DNA of 64,000 bases from the NCBI GenBank assembly GCA_025266875.1, contig JALLLT010000010.1:434001-498000 (forward strand), written 5' to 3'. The DNA comes from Fennellomyces sp. T-0311 (Eukaryota; Mucoromycota; Mucoromycetes; Mucorales; Lichtheimiaceae). Position numbers and translations under genes: made by a program. Below the pieces are notes generated by a model. The model did no database searches. It saw nothing but the letters and a program-made list of their open reading frames with translations, and was not told where the DNA came from. Numbering within the stretch: the stretch's first letter is position 1; each line of letters begins with the position of its first letter. Shown here in pieces: positions 22,042 through 33,531 of this stretch.

Positions 22042-25000
22042 TTACGCAGAGGAACCATCTTTATTACTGGGATCAGGAAGATTAGGTGAGAGGCTACTTG
22101 ATCCGATGGTATCATTCACGTATTCACTCAATATTAACTGTCGCACACGTTCCAAGTAATCCGTCACCTGGTCTGCCGGTAAAAATAGATTGGATCGTAA
22201 TGAATCCAGGAGTTTGTCCAGTCGTGTCCGTGATCCAACAAATGTATGTAGCATGTTGACTTTGCTGTAGTAAGAAATAAGCGTTAATTACCCCATGATC
22301 GAAAAAGATCGACGTGCTCAAAACGGATCTTACTGTTCATAGTCTTTAAATTCGTGTACCAGCTTTTCAAATTCCTCAAATACTTGAGGCGAGACCTGCT
22401 CGCTTTGGTGAACCATTTTTTTGCACGCGTAAGGGATACCTATTAGTAGAGCATAAGAATGATAGCATTGTTGATTTAAAAGCAACATACGGAATGGGTT
22501 AAACTCGTTCCATCTCGAGCTGATGTGGATATATTGTATTTGAGAATGGTCGCTCACGGTCTCGGTATCGTAAGGTGTTACAATCACGCCTATAAAAGGT
22601 TCGTCGCCAGTACTCTCATGCCGGAATAAAGTCTAGGGCAATGTCAACGGTGATTTCATAAAAGACTGTGTAGTATAAACTACCTGATATGATGTCTGAT
22701 TCTCGATATCTCTTATGCTCGGATGGGGTTCAAAAGTCGGGTGCGAATGGTACCATCCCACCACACTATATCCTTTTTCTGCGAAAACTTCACGCGCTTT
22801 CATTTCGGAAGCGGGATCCATCTCACACTATATGCGGAAGAGAGTCATATGCAATTAACGCTTTTTTTTCTTTGTTTTGTTGTGGGTGCCACGTTACCTG
22901 GATACCGGTACTCGTGCTTCGGCATGGAAACACGCTTTCCACTTTAAGAACTTTGGCGCCGCCGCTCTCTACAAAGTTACCGCCTAGCAGGCCAATAATT
23001 TCTGTATGTGCCAGATGTGAATGGAAATCCATGATAAGCTGCCATAAACAATATGAGTTCATCGCGTATATAAAATGATATACAAACAAATGTAAAGTTT
23101 CCCTACCAAAGCATCGCTCGTGATGTCAACTATGAACGGAGCTGAATGTTCCTCGTCATAGTACTCCAGTGGGACCAGCCGAAAAGGGTCGTAGCCATCG
23201 TAATGTTGGGATCGTTTGATGATCCGCTTTGGTCTTGCAGGTTTAACGGCTGATCTGAAACGCGTGAGCTGAAACAGCCCCCAGATATATCCATTTAATA
23301 ATAAAATATAACGTAATTACCTTGGCCATGCTCGATGACGCGCCCTTCTAGGTCCCTTGGATCCACCCTAACATCGATGAAGAGAATCATTAATGGGTTG
23401 CAGAACTACCATGTGATCTCACATTACCATTCGCCCAGTTCGTTTCGTACTTTCCGTTTGCGTGGGCTAATTGCAAAAGATTTCAATATCCACCGTTGGC
23501 GTTGCGAGGCTGTGTTTACTCTTACCCATCGTATCCAATGACCAGATCTGCAGCTGCAAACATATCGTCGTTCACTTCGTCATGGTTGGGCTCGCGAGGG
23601 ACTCGCTTCGGCGGCTGCCGAGGGGCGCTGTTGATGCAGTCGACGTTGATAGCACCGATGCTTTCCAAATAGGAATGCACACGGCCGATTGCATTTACGT
23701 CGCCGCAGTTCTGGAGGCCCCGTCGAGCACTCGTCTTGGTAAGGTAACGAGGTTGGCATTGCTGCCAGCAATCGAGTATGTGGTTGCGGATTTTCAAGTA
23801 GCGGTCAGGAGTCTTTGAATGCTTGTTGATGAACCATTCTGGATTGCTCTGCTGTTCCTCGTTCGATGCGTTGTGTCTGTCGAACTGAAGGCGGATGCGC
23901 TGGTGAGCTTCAATTGGTGGCAAGGCAGCCAAAAACTGATATATTACCATAGGAGCCACAGCATTGGTTGGTTCTGTTGCAGGTTCCGGCGAGGGTGGGT
24001 CGGGTGGTCCCTGAATTGCGGGATCTTCCGTCTGTGTCACCGTTTCCTTTTCTGCATGAACCAATTCTTCATTGCTTGGCTCGCTCATTTGTTGTTCTGT
24101 CTTTACTGTCTGATCAGCAACAAACACGCCATCTGGTTCCAATGGAAGCATCTCTTGTTGTGCTTGCCCCTCCTCTTCCTTGCTATTGTCTCGCACTTCG
24201 TCAGGACTGAGTATCAGCTCCCTGACCGGAACAGGCGACCCATTGTCGTCCTCCACTGATATCTCCTCGTCATCCTCATTGTCCTTGTTCTCGTGTACCC
24301 TACTTATTGATGCATTGGGGCTGCCCAGGGCCTGACTAGGAACTGAGGCAGATGGCGATGGTACGCTATCGTCTTTCACCGAGGACGGTTGCTTTTCGAG
24401 CTAGATGACACAGTTCAAGATACCATATAAATAAATGCGCTATCTGGTTACCTTATCGGACAAGACCCAGTGCCTTGCGCGGTTTTTGCATTGCAGAGGG
24501 TTGCGTGTCTGCACCTGGGCCGCAATACTTTTCCAGTTTCCGTACCCGTACTGCTCCTTTTCCAGCCATTAATTACCACCAAACAAAAACATCCCAATCG
24601 ACATACTATCGCTGATCGCAGTTGCTCGTCCTCCGCCGACGTCCATCGTGTCTTATGCGAAGGCAGTGATGCCGATGATATCGTTGCTAATCGATATCCA
24701 TGTTAACAATCCCCTAGTAATAGGTTGCGATTGCTTACGTTCTGGCTTTATCTTCTTTGTGCTAGCTGCAGTCGACTTATTCGCCTTTCGCTTTGCAGTG
24801 GGTAGCGTGGACATAGTGTCTGCGCCATAGTAGTACTCTTCTTCCGCAAGCATTTGTTCGATCAGAGCGCGCGATTCGTCGTCCATGTCCTATGTGGCAT
24901 ATTACTTAATAAAGATCAGGCCATTCAGAAGGTTGCAAAATAAACTTTACTGGATCGTGATCGGCGGTCCATGTTGAATCGAGATCCAGATGGCTAGATT

Positions 25001-25237
25001 GGGGTGCGAGTTGGAGGATTAGGAGGAGATCCACAGCACAGTGGCGACTGCTTACTGTGGCACGGGATCTGGCACAATTGGAAGTTGTTCCGAGGCTTCG
25101 TCGTCAATATCAATGATCTCGTCATCCATCGGAAGGAACGGAGGTTTTGGTAGGCTGCTTCCCGCTTTGGACCAGCGCAGGCGAGAGCGCGCGTGCAGAT
25201 TGGAAGCGCGTGACTTGGACCGATGCGCACCCACCAT
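22042..25237 (-). CDS. MYSM1: MYSM1-like JAMM deubiquitinase (SANT-SWIRM-MPN)
   Basis: Metazoan MYSM1 (2A-DUB) removes ubiquitin from histone H2A. All three of its domains are seen, in order. The N-terminus is acidic (MDDEIIDIDDEASEQ). The SANT/Myb domain reads KTRWTSAEDEQLRSAI / EQYGYGNWKSIAAQVQTRNP. A long acidic linker follows, then SWIRM (AHQRIRLQFDRHNASNEE...WFINKHSKTPDRYLKIRNHI). A basic RKRKVRNELGEW segment leads to the MPN domain: HTEIIGLLGG supplies the Glu and HSHPTFEPHPSIRD the H-x-H-x7-S-x2-D zinc site, so the JAMM motif is complete and it should be active. Around ten exons. Start ATG 25237 is used; the frame upstream lacks an ATG. It shares an 865-bp divergent region with the H+-ATPase gene. 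Confidence 0.9.
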
Positions 25238-26102
25238 ATTTTCGCACACTGCAGGCCATGCAAACAATGATACGGTTGCACTTCATAATTACTGATAAAG
25301 CACTTGGGCGGGCGATAGTCCATGTAACGTGGGCCTTGTAAGTGACAAGCGAGGCGATAGGGGGGGAAGAGACGACAGCTGGACATATTTATTTGCGTAA
25401 ACATTTTTCCATTTACTGATTATCGTTGTAATATAGGGGCTGGAAGATCTGGGTGGGCCCCACCATTAAGGCTGATCTTTTGTGTGAGCTGCATTATCGT
25501 ATGCAATATTGTGATCCGCTCGTCCACACTCAATATTCATCGAGGCTGCATCGTGAATGATACAACAGATCTATCCATGCAAGTCCGAGCCTAGCGCAAT
25601 GCATGCACACCGGTTGTCTCGAAACAGCAGAAGCTTTGCCCTTGCAGTCACATGAACATGACAACGATGACAGCCTCTACACACAACCAGCGCGACGGAG
25701 CGTTATATACAGATGGGAAAAAGAAGCTTTGCCGTGCCACGCTTACCGTGTATGGCAATAGCCGGCCCCACTTTGTCACACACGTGTCTGGATCAGGTGG
25801 AGGGGCCACCGATTGTTTCACAATATTCAAAGTTGCACATCATCGAGAGTAAAATAAGCCTTTTTAGGAACTAAATACAAGCGCTGATCTCTGAAACGGG
25901 CAAGGAAAAAAGTTTTTTTTCGTGAGGATTTCCCATCTCTGCACATTTTGCGCACTATAAAAACGCCCGAAAGCTTTCCCACTAACATTCTCATCATCAT
26001 ATCTTTTGCTTCGTCTTTCTCGCCACACCATCCACCTTTTTAAATCAACCTTTGGATCCCGTTACTAGAGCATATCTATCCCCGCACAACCCGCTTGCAA
26101 CA
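25238..26102. promoter_or_regulatory. Divergent promoter region, MYSM1-like / H+-ATPase
   Basis: A TATAAAAA box at 25956-25963 lies 147 bp before the H+-ATPase ATG and is followed by a pyrimidine-rich leader (TCTTTCTCGCC...), a usual arrangement for highly expressed fungal genes. No second TATA is evident for the minus-strand gene. Confidence 0.55.
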
Positions 26103-29100
26103 ATGGCGCCTGACGATCCAAATGCGGAGAAGAAGATCATCTCCAGTGAAGTAATCGAGGTCAAGGAGTTTAGGGATGAATCGAAGACACAGCAGTCGAC
26201 TCCCCTTCCCGATATGAAGTCACTGACTGTCGAGGAGCTCTACGACAAAGACAAGTACGACATGTCGACCATGGAGCCCGGTGATGTCTTTACGCTCCTA
26301 CAGTAAGTTTACTTCCACCGCGCAAAAGTGTCCACATAAAATTGAGACATATTGCATAGAACGACTGCCAATGGTTTGACTGAAGAGGAGGCTACTGCCC
26401 GTATCGAAAAGTTCGGTTACAACAAGATCGAGCAGAAGGAGATCAATCCATTTCTTCAGTTCCTCGGCTTTATGTGGAACCCTCTCTCGTGGGTCATGGA
26501 GATGGCTGCTATTGTGGCTATCGCACTTTCGAACGGTGACAACCGTCCACCAGACTGGCCCGACTTTGTCGGTATCATGCTGTTGCTTTTGGCCAACTCG
26601 CTCATTGGTTTCCTTGAAGAACGACAAGCTGGTAACGCCGTAAAGGCTCTCATGGATGCTCTCGCACCCGAATGCAAGGTCAAGCGCAACGGTGAATGGA
26701 AGACCATGGAGGCGGCTGGACTGGTTCCCGGCGATGTAATCAGCATCAAACTTGGTGACGTTGTTCCTGCAGATGGCCGTCTCATCACTGCCCACGGTGC
26801 TGTATCCATTGATCAAGCTGCTCTGACTGGTGAATCGCTTCCTGTCGGCAAGGAGGCTGGCGATGAAGTGTTCTCTGGTTCCACTGTCAAACAGGGTGAA
26901 GCGGAGGCCGTCGTTATTGGTACCGGATTGAACACATTCTTTGGTCGTGCAGCCAAGCTTGTCGGCGAGGCCGGCGACGACATTGGTCACTTGCAAGTCA
27001 TCTTGGCCCACATTGGTAACTTTTGCCTTTGCAGTATTGGTATCTTTTTGGTGCTCGAGATTCTGGTCATGTATGCTGCCTTTCGTTTCCCCTATCGGCG
27101 TGGTATCGATAACCTTTTGGTCTTGCTCATTGGTGGTATCCCCATTGCCATGCCGACCGTGCTTTCTGTTACTTTGGCTATTGGTGCCAAACAGTTGGCT
27201 GAACACAAAGCTATCGTCACCCGTATCACCGCTATTGAGGAAATGGCTGCCGTTACCATTCTCTGCTCTGACAAGACCGGTACACTTACGCTGAACAAGC
27301 TCATTGTCGACAAGCCTACTGTCAAGCAATACTCCGAATTTGACGTTGACGACATCATGTTGATCTCCTCATATGCTTCGCGTACCGAAAACCAAGATGC
27401 CATTGACTTTTGTATTGTCAACTCGCTGCCTGACGTCAAGATGGCTCGCGATGGTATCGAGGAACTCGACTTCAAGCCGTTCAACCCCGTCATCAAACGT
27501 ACCGAGATTACATACAAGCGTTTGTCGGATGGCAAAGTGTTGCGTGCGACCAAGGGCATGTCGGCTTTCATCATGGATTTGTGTACACGTGACAAGACGG
27601 ATGAGCAAATCAAGCAGCTCGACGAGGACGTTGATGAATTCGCTCGCCGTGGTTTGCGTTCGCTGGCCGTCGCTGTCGATGAAGTACCCAGTGGTGACCC
27701 TGAGGGTGAAGGCTTGGGATTCCGCTTGATTGGTCTTTTACCCATCTACGATCCTCCTCGATCAGATACTAAGGAAACCATTGATCGTGCAATTGCTTTG
27801 GGTGTCCAAGTCAAGATGATCACAGGTGATCAGCTCGCTATTGCCAAGGAAACCGGTCGACGTCTTGGTATGGGTGATAACATGTACTTGTCCAAGTCAC
27901 TCAAGGAAGGCCCACCTGCGGGATCCGGTTACTCCACGGTGGACGAGCTTGTGCTTCAGGCGGATGGTTTTGCCGGCGTGTATCCTGAACACAAGTACGA
28001 GATTGTTGAGCGGCTCCAGGCCATGGGTCACATGACGGCCATGACGGGTGATGGTGTCAATGACGCGCCTGCTTTGTCCAAATCGAACGTCGGTGTGGCT
28101 GTTGCTGATGCCTCTGATGCTGCTCGTTCTGCTGCTGATATTGTCTTGACTGAACCTGGTTTATCTGTCATCATTGAAGCCTTGATTCATTCGCGTCGTA
28201 TCTTCCAACGTATGCGCAACTACTCGATCTACACTTGCTCGGTAACCATCCGTATTGTCGTGGGTTTTGCAGTCATGTGCTTTGCGTTCAAGTTTGACTT
28301 TCCGCCCTTCCTTGTTCTGATCATCGCTGTGATCAACGATGGTACTATTATGACTATTTCCAAGGATCGTGTGAGACCATCTCCGTTCCCCGACAGTTGG
28401 AACCTGAAGGAAATTTTCTCGTATGCCATCGTCTACGGTCTCTACATGGCTGCATCCACCATCGCATTCTATGCCGTGGCACTCAAGACTACCTTCTTCC
28501 AGGACAAGTTTGGTGTGCAAACTTTCACTGATCCGAACGACTGGGTGCTCCATTCGGTCATCTACTTGCAAGTGGCATCAATTTCCCAGGCTTTGATCTT
28601 CGTCACTCGTTCCCATGGATTCTTCTTTATGGAGCGACCTTCGACTTTGCTTATGGTTGCCTTTGTCATCGCGCAGATTGTGGCCACGTGTATTGCTGTA
28701 TACGCTAACTGGCCTTTCACCTACATTGAAGGATGCGGTTGGCCATGGGCAGGCATTGTATGGGTTTGGAACTTTGTGTGGTTCCCTCCATTGGACCTTA
28801 TCAAGTTTGGTATGCAGCGTGTGTTCAGACCCAAAACTGTCGGGGGCCCAGTACACCAAGGAGGTGCCGCTTCGCGACGATCGTCAGTTGTCTCTGGTTC
28901 GGCATCTGCACGCTACTATGCTAACCGCACTCGCTCCCTCCGTGCATTGGAGCGACCGAGAAACTTTGGCCGACGCTTGCTTGGTCTTAACAAAAAGTTG
29001 TCTATGGATCCTACCGAACTGCGTCGCTTCTCCTCTGTACAGGTATTTTTTTTATTGTGATTTGATGATTTTCGATTGTTTATTTAAGGGAAACTCTCTT

Positions 29101-29149
29101 TTAGACCAACCAAGCTGCTCAAGTCTTGAGTGGCAGTGCTCAACGCTAA
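26103..29149 (+). CDS. PMA1: Plasma-membrane H+-ATPase (P3A-type)
   Basis: Electrogenic proton pump that energises nutrient uptake and sets cytosolic pH. Three exons: 26103-26302, 26360-29042 and 29105-29149, giving 975 residues; typical size is 900-1000. Visible P-type motifs: actuator TGES (AALTGESLPVGK), phosphorylation loop CSDKTGTLTLNK with the aspartate, KGMSAF nucleotide-binding region, hinge MTGDGVNDAPALSKSNVGVAV, and ten membrane helices such as FVGIMLLLLANSLIGFLEER and LLVLLIGGIPIAMPTVLSV. The N-terminal acidic/charged segment and the Ser/Arg-rich C-terminal tail (SRRSSVVSGSASARYY, ending QVLSGSAQR) are the usual regulatory regions; serines in the tail are candidate phosphosites. 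The upstream in-frame TTG is ignored; ATG 26103 (ACAATGGC) has good context. Confidence 0.97.
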
Positions 29150-31352
29150 ACTAACTATAATGCCAGCTTATTATTTTTATTACTTCTTTTTTTAACAGCT
29201 TTTCGTGACATTTTTTTTCTTTTTCTTTTCTTACATCTTAGATTTGATGTACATAATTTGCTTTTTTATATATAAAAGGGCTTGCTTTAAGTTCCTGCTA
29301 CGTATGGTAAAATGTGGACAAGTTTCGTAATGTGTAGCCCCATATGATCATTTTAGCATGGAAGAAACTTTATCAGGGGCCATCTGATTGTTTGTGTGAG
29401 GGCCAACTTTTGTGTTGCCACAGTTGTGAAACACTCCACAGCTTTTGTTGACCATATTCTAATTTCCTATATTGGAAAAAAGAAGTTTGTGTCTCCAAAG
29501 GCTACCTCTCCATGGAATGTTGGTAGAACAATTCTTGATTTCATTTAGTTTTTTGGAGCCAAAAGTATGAAATTACTCGCTCATTGAGTCACTTACCGTA
29601 CCACATAGTACTTGCTTCATAACCTCGGCCAAAATCCTACGAATTTGAGAAATAATCAAACCGTTCAAAAAACAGGGAAGGGTCATCCTTGACCCGAACT
29701 AAATGGTGTATTTGGCGTTGGTGCTTGGGAATTTAGGGAATAGGCTAACGATCTAACGCTATCCAGATTCGTTCAACGGATGATGCAGAATATAAGCCTG
29801 TCGCAGAAAAAAGAATTTATGATCATATTGCTCGAGGATATCGTAACATGTGGATCACCACTCGGATGCTGTGCAGAAAATAAAATACCCACGCGCAATG
29901 GACTGTCGCTCAAAGATTAAGCAGGTTTTTTTTCAGCCTTTAACTACTTCGTAAAGATACAGTGCAAATACATGTGCGTTACGATCGTGATCTTAGCGAA
30001 AGTGAAACTATATGGGTAGCTTCGGTCTACCGCTTGGTAAAGTCATAACGAATAACTATTACGTATCAAAACTAACGGCAATATGCACATCTAGTTATAT
30101 ATTCTGATCGGCACGAATGTGTTGTTAAGCTGAATATCAATATACAGTATATGAGATCTGATAATATACACATACGCTTTATTGGTAATGCTTGTTGTAA
30201 CGCTATTATTTTTTTTTACTAAAGAAACATTAATTTTCAAATGGAGGTGCTTTTATATCGTTTCAAATAACCCTTTGCGAAAAAACTGGATTGGAATACA
30301 TAGCGTCACTTGCAGTATATTTCCATATTTGCACTTTTGTGCATGATTACTATAATCAGTCCTGATACGTACGTTGGCGTAAAAAAGCAATTCTATTTTA
30401 AAGCAGCAGCGTAAGCAAGATGATATACTGTCGTAATGCAGAAGTCACATGTGGAACATCATCTGCTTCTTCTCTATTTCCTCTCTAGAAGTGATCCTTC
30501 GAGATTAAGCCCTACATATGCCCTGCCAGTGATCGAGTAAAATTGTTACTGCAAGTTCCACTGCGAATCATACTCCTTACATGATACATTCCCAGTCTGA
30601 CCACATAGACCGTACACAGAAAAGTCAATCACAAGTGGATTTTCTGTAGTAATACATTACATTGGATTACATTTGAAGAGGTATCTATTTTCCATGTGTA
30701 ACCTAGTCGCCGGTGACGCTATCGCTTCTGGCTACGGATTTAATACGAAACTTATGGTTTCCATGTAGCTGGCGCTCTGCTCAAAGCATTTTACGTAGAG
30801 AGATTACTACGTGCAAAGCTAAGTTGCAGATCGGGCCACGGCAAAAATGATAGCTCAAATAATCTTGATGAAACACAAGAAAAACAGATCGTGTCGTGTT
30901 CCTCGTACACTTGTCGCGCCCATCATATATAATTGTCGGCCTCCTCGCTCATGCTATTATCTTTAAAGCCTTTGACTCAAAGCATGAACATGATCTATTG
31001 CTCTTTGCCCTTACTTATCGCATCTTCTCCTAAGCGTAGTAACTAGACATCATGTAACAACACTTTCCTCTTGTTACTTTACCTCTGTTGCTTACCTTTG
31101 AGAGGACTTCGAATCAAAATCTATATCTACTAGTGTCAACAGATTAGTAAAGAGGCTAGAGAATTTATGCAGTTTGTTCTGCTTTAACTGTTAAAGACAA
31201 GAAGGTACGCAAAGCGAAATTTGGAACCGGATGAGTGCAAGGACTACACGAGCGATACGACACAGCTTTTTGTTTTATCGATTAAAAAAAGCTGATTCGT
31301 TGATCTAATTTTTTTGTCGTGCCCGAACTAGGAATTAGACTTGCCGTAGTAA

Positions 31353-31353
<1 letters not shown>

Positions 31354-31409
<56 letters not shown>
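31354..31409. repeat. (TC)n(TA)n compound microsatellite
   Basis: About ten CT units pass directly into about eighteen TA units. Confidence 0.9.
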
Positions 31410-31412
<3 letters not shown>

Positions 31413-31512
31413 GATCAACTTCTCCAAGCTAACAGTGAATCTTGTTACTTGGAAATCACTCTCTCAGATTAAATTCACTTATATACTGTATACTGAGCAC
31501 ATTATCGGGAAG

Positions 31513-31534
31513 TTTTTTTTTTTTGGGGGGGGGG
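31513..31534. repeat. T12-G10 homopolymer junction
   Basis: Twelve T followed by ten G; a place where sequencing or assembly length errors are likely. Confidence 0.8.
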
Positions 31535-32558
31535 TTACCTTGTTTGTTACGCAAATCAAGCTGTCGAGAGCTGCGGGCGTGCATTACTGCTTTAATTTTC
31601 TTATACAGTGCAACCATAATGTCAATAACAGTACATACGAATAACAAAACATCATTCGGCGTACGAAAATATAGCTAATAGTCACATTTCTCTATCACAT
31701 TCTTGGAAAGTACAGGGTTTTAGGTAGAAATGAGACGACACACATTCCGAAATTTTAGTTAGATATCGCTGCAGAAATAATGACAACCACGACAGCTAAT
31801 AGATAACTATGCCAATGGTAATATATAGACTGGTTGCCATAGTTACCAGTTAATAGGTATGTACTATATAGGGAGTTTTTTTTTGGCTAAAACACGTATC
31901 AAAGAGGATCCCATAAGCTTTCTTCATGTAGTACTTTCCGTTTCCTATGTTTTTCTTCACTTTTGGGAATTTTCATTTTGTGTGTTTCAAATATACCGCT
32001 TTCAGATCTGGCTTTTTGTTCAGTTCCTTCCAACGTCGGCTTACTTTTGGCCATACATCGGCCCCAAATTACGCTAGCAACACAATCTGAACTGTCTCTT
32101 GTTGCTTAAAGTTGTTAGTGTCCTTTACAGAAAACAAAACATGACCTCATCTGGACTAGGTTTTCTGTATCTGTGTCAACGGCGAAAATTACATATTTCT
32201 ACGTAAACTTTTTCTGCAGCATTGGTTTGACTAGATAATGACACCACAGGACCTGCCTGCAAATTCTCTACAAAAAGAACTAATACATCAAAGAAATGCA
32301 ATCGCTGGATCAGTTTCTATTCAACGAAAAACGTTTTCGAGATGATTTCCCAAGGCAATTACCTTTGATTTTTTCGACATTTTCGACTTTTCGCACTTTC
32401 GTATCTTTTTCCTTTCATGTGTTCCTGTTGCTCTGACATTCCATATTTGTATACTTTTCGCCTCTGAACTCTTCCATTTCAACTGTTTCTGGCCTATTTT
32501 CGTTTAGCAGAAGCTTACACACTTTCAACCGCAACTCGGTCACAAATAATTTTAGAAG

Positions 32559-32657
32559 CAGTGGCCGCTTCATATAATGATATTTTACATAACGATAATT
32601 CGATATAACGATAAAGCTTGGGCTGCACCAGCGTATTGTTATATAAAGCGACCACTG
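32559..32657. mobile_element. Pogo-like MITE
   Basis: The left end reads CAGTGGCCGCTTCATATAA and the reverse complement of the right end reads CAGTGGTCGCTTTATATAA: 17 of 19 positions match. The right end is followed by TA. The 99-bp unit contains further ATAACGATA-type motifs. The CAGTGG...TATATAACG pattern is typical of Tc1/mariner-pogo (Tigger) termini. No coding capacity. Confidence 0.6.
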
Positions 32658-33531
32658 TATTACAAAAGTGCTTTGTAAATCACGTTTAATCACCAAAATT
32701 GCACTTTTTCCAAATAAGCTTTTCATCCGCCACTGACATTCTAAGTTACTATTACGGCTGGATGTGCCTTAAAATCTCTACAAAGTACACCTATATATCA
32801 ACGTGATTCAATCGCAGTTCAGGTCTGTAATCCAACGCAAAGATGCGTTTTGGATTTACCTGTCGGCTCAAATCGACGATAAAAAATCAGTGCTTTTTAC
32901 TCCGAACCAACTCTACAAGATTCTTTAAGGGCTAATTTACCTACCAAATGCATTTAGCGGTCTCGTTATACCTCTGAATTGGTATAATTGACCTGGTAAA
33001 GCCGCTGTATTCACTTTACCGCTTTGATCTTGCCGGGTTATGCCAGGAAGATCCTCGGGTTTGGTTATATAGGCGATTCTTTATTTTCGTTTTATACTAT
33101 TTTCTAGTCATCCAAGCAACAAGAAGCGCCAGAGCGTAGGTGAGGCGTACGTGACACATCACTTTCATATATATATGAGGCGCAGCTATACTGGACTGCT
33201 AATTCTGGTATAGGTAATCACTGTGATAATTTAACAATCCTCTACTTATGAAGAAAACGATATTTTGAGATTATAGGAATATCATCAAGGGTAACAACGA
33301 CCAACAAGTGTCAGTTCTCTATAAGTATCGTGGTTACTAAGTAACAATCTCGACTAATAGGATTAACCGGTACATGTGCTTGTTGAACGATTTACATCTA
33401 CGTAGCACAATGCTTCGGTCAGCCTAAAATGTTGTGGAACACTAAAAAATGAAAGAGCAGCTCATTCGCTCAGCCAAACTAAGATCCCAACGGTTTCTTC
33501 CTTCCATTCCTTTTTTTCTCCTTTCACGGTC

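Larger units (their letters stand above)
29150..33531. other. 4.4-kb gene-free AT-rich spacer
   Basis: No intact gene in either strand. Contains a compound microsatellite (31354-31409), homopolymer runs (31513-31534), one MITE-like element (32559-32657) and, to its right, a region near 32960-33030 with CAGCGGCTTTACC-like motifs that may be a related, older end. No RNA gene recognised. Confidence 0.5.

Noticed and set aside
26298..27329. Long minus-strand frame opposite the H+-ATPase
   Set aside because: Shadow frame of a highly codon-biased gene; no protein motif.
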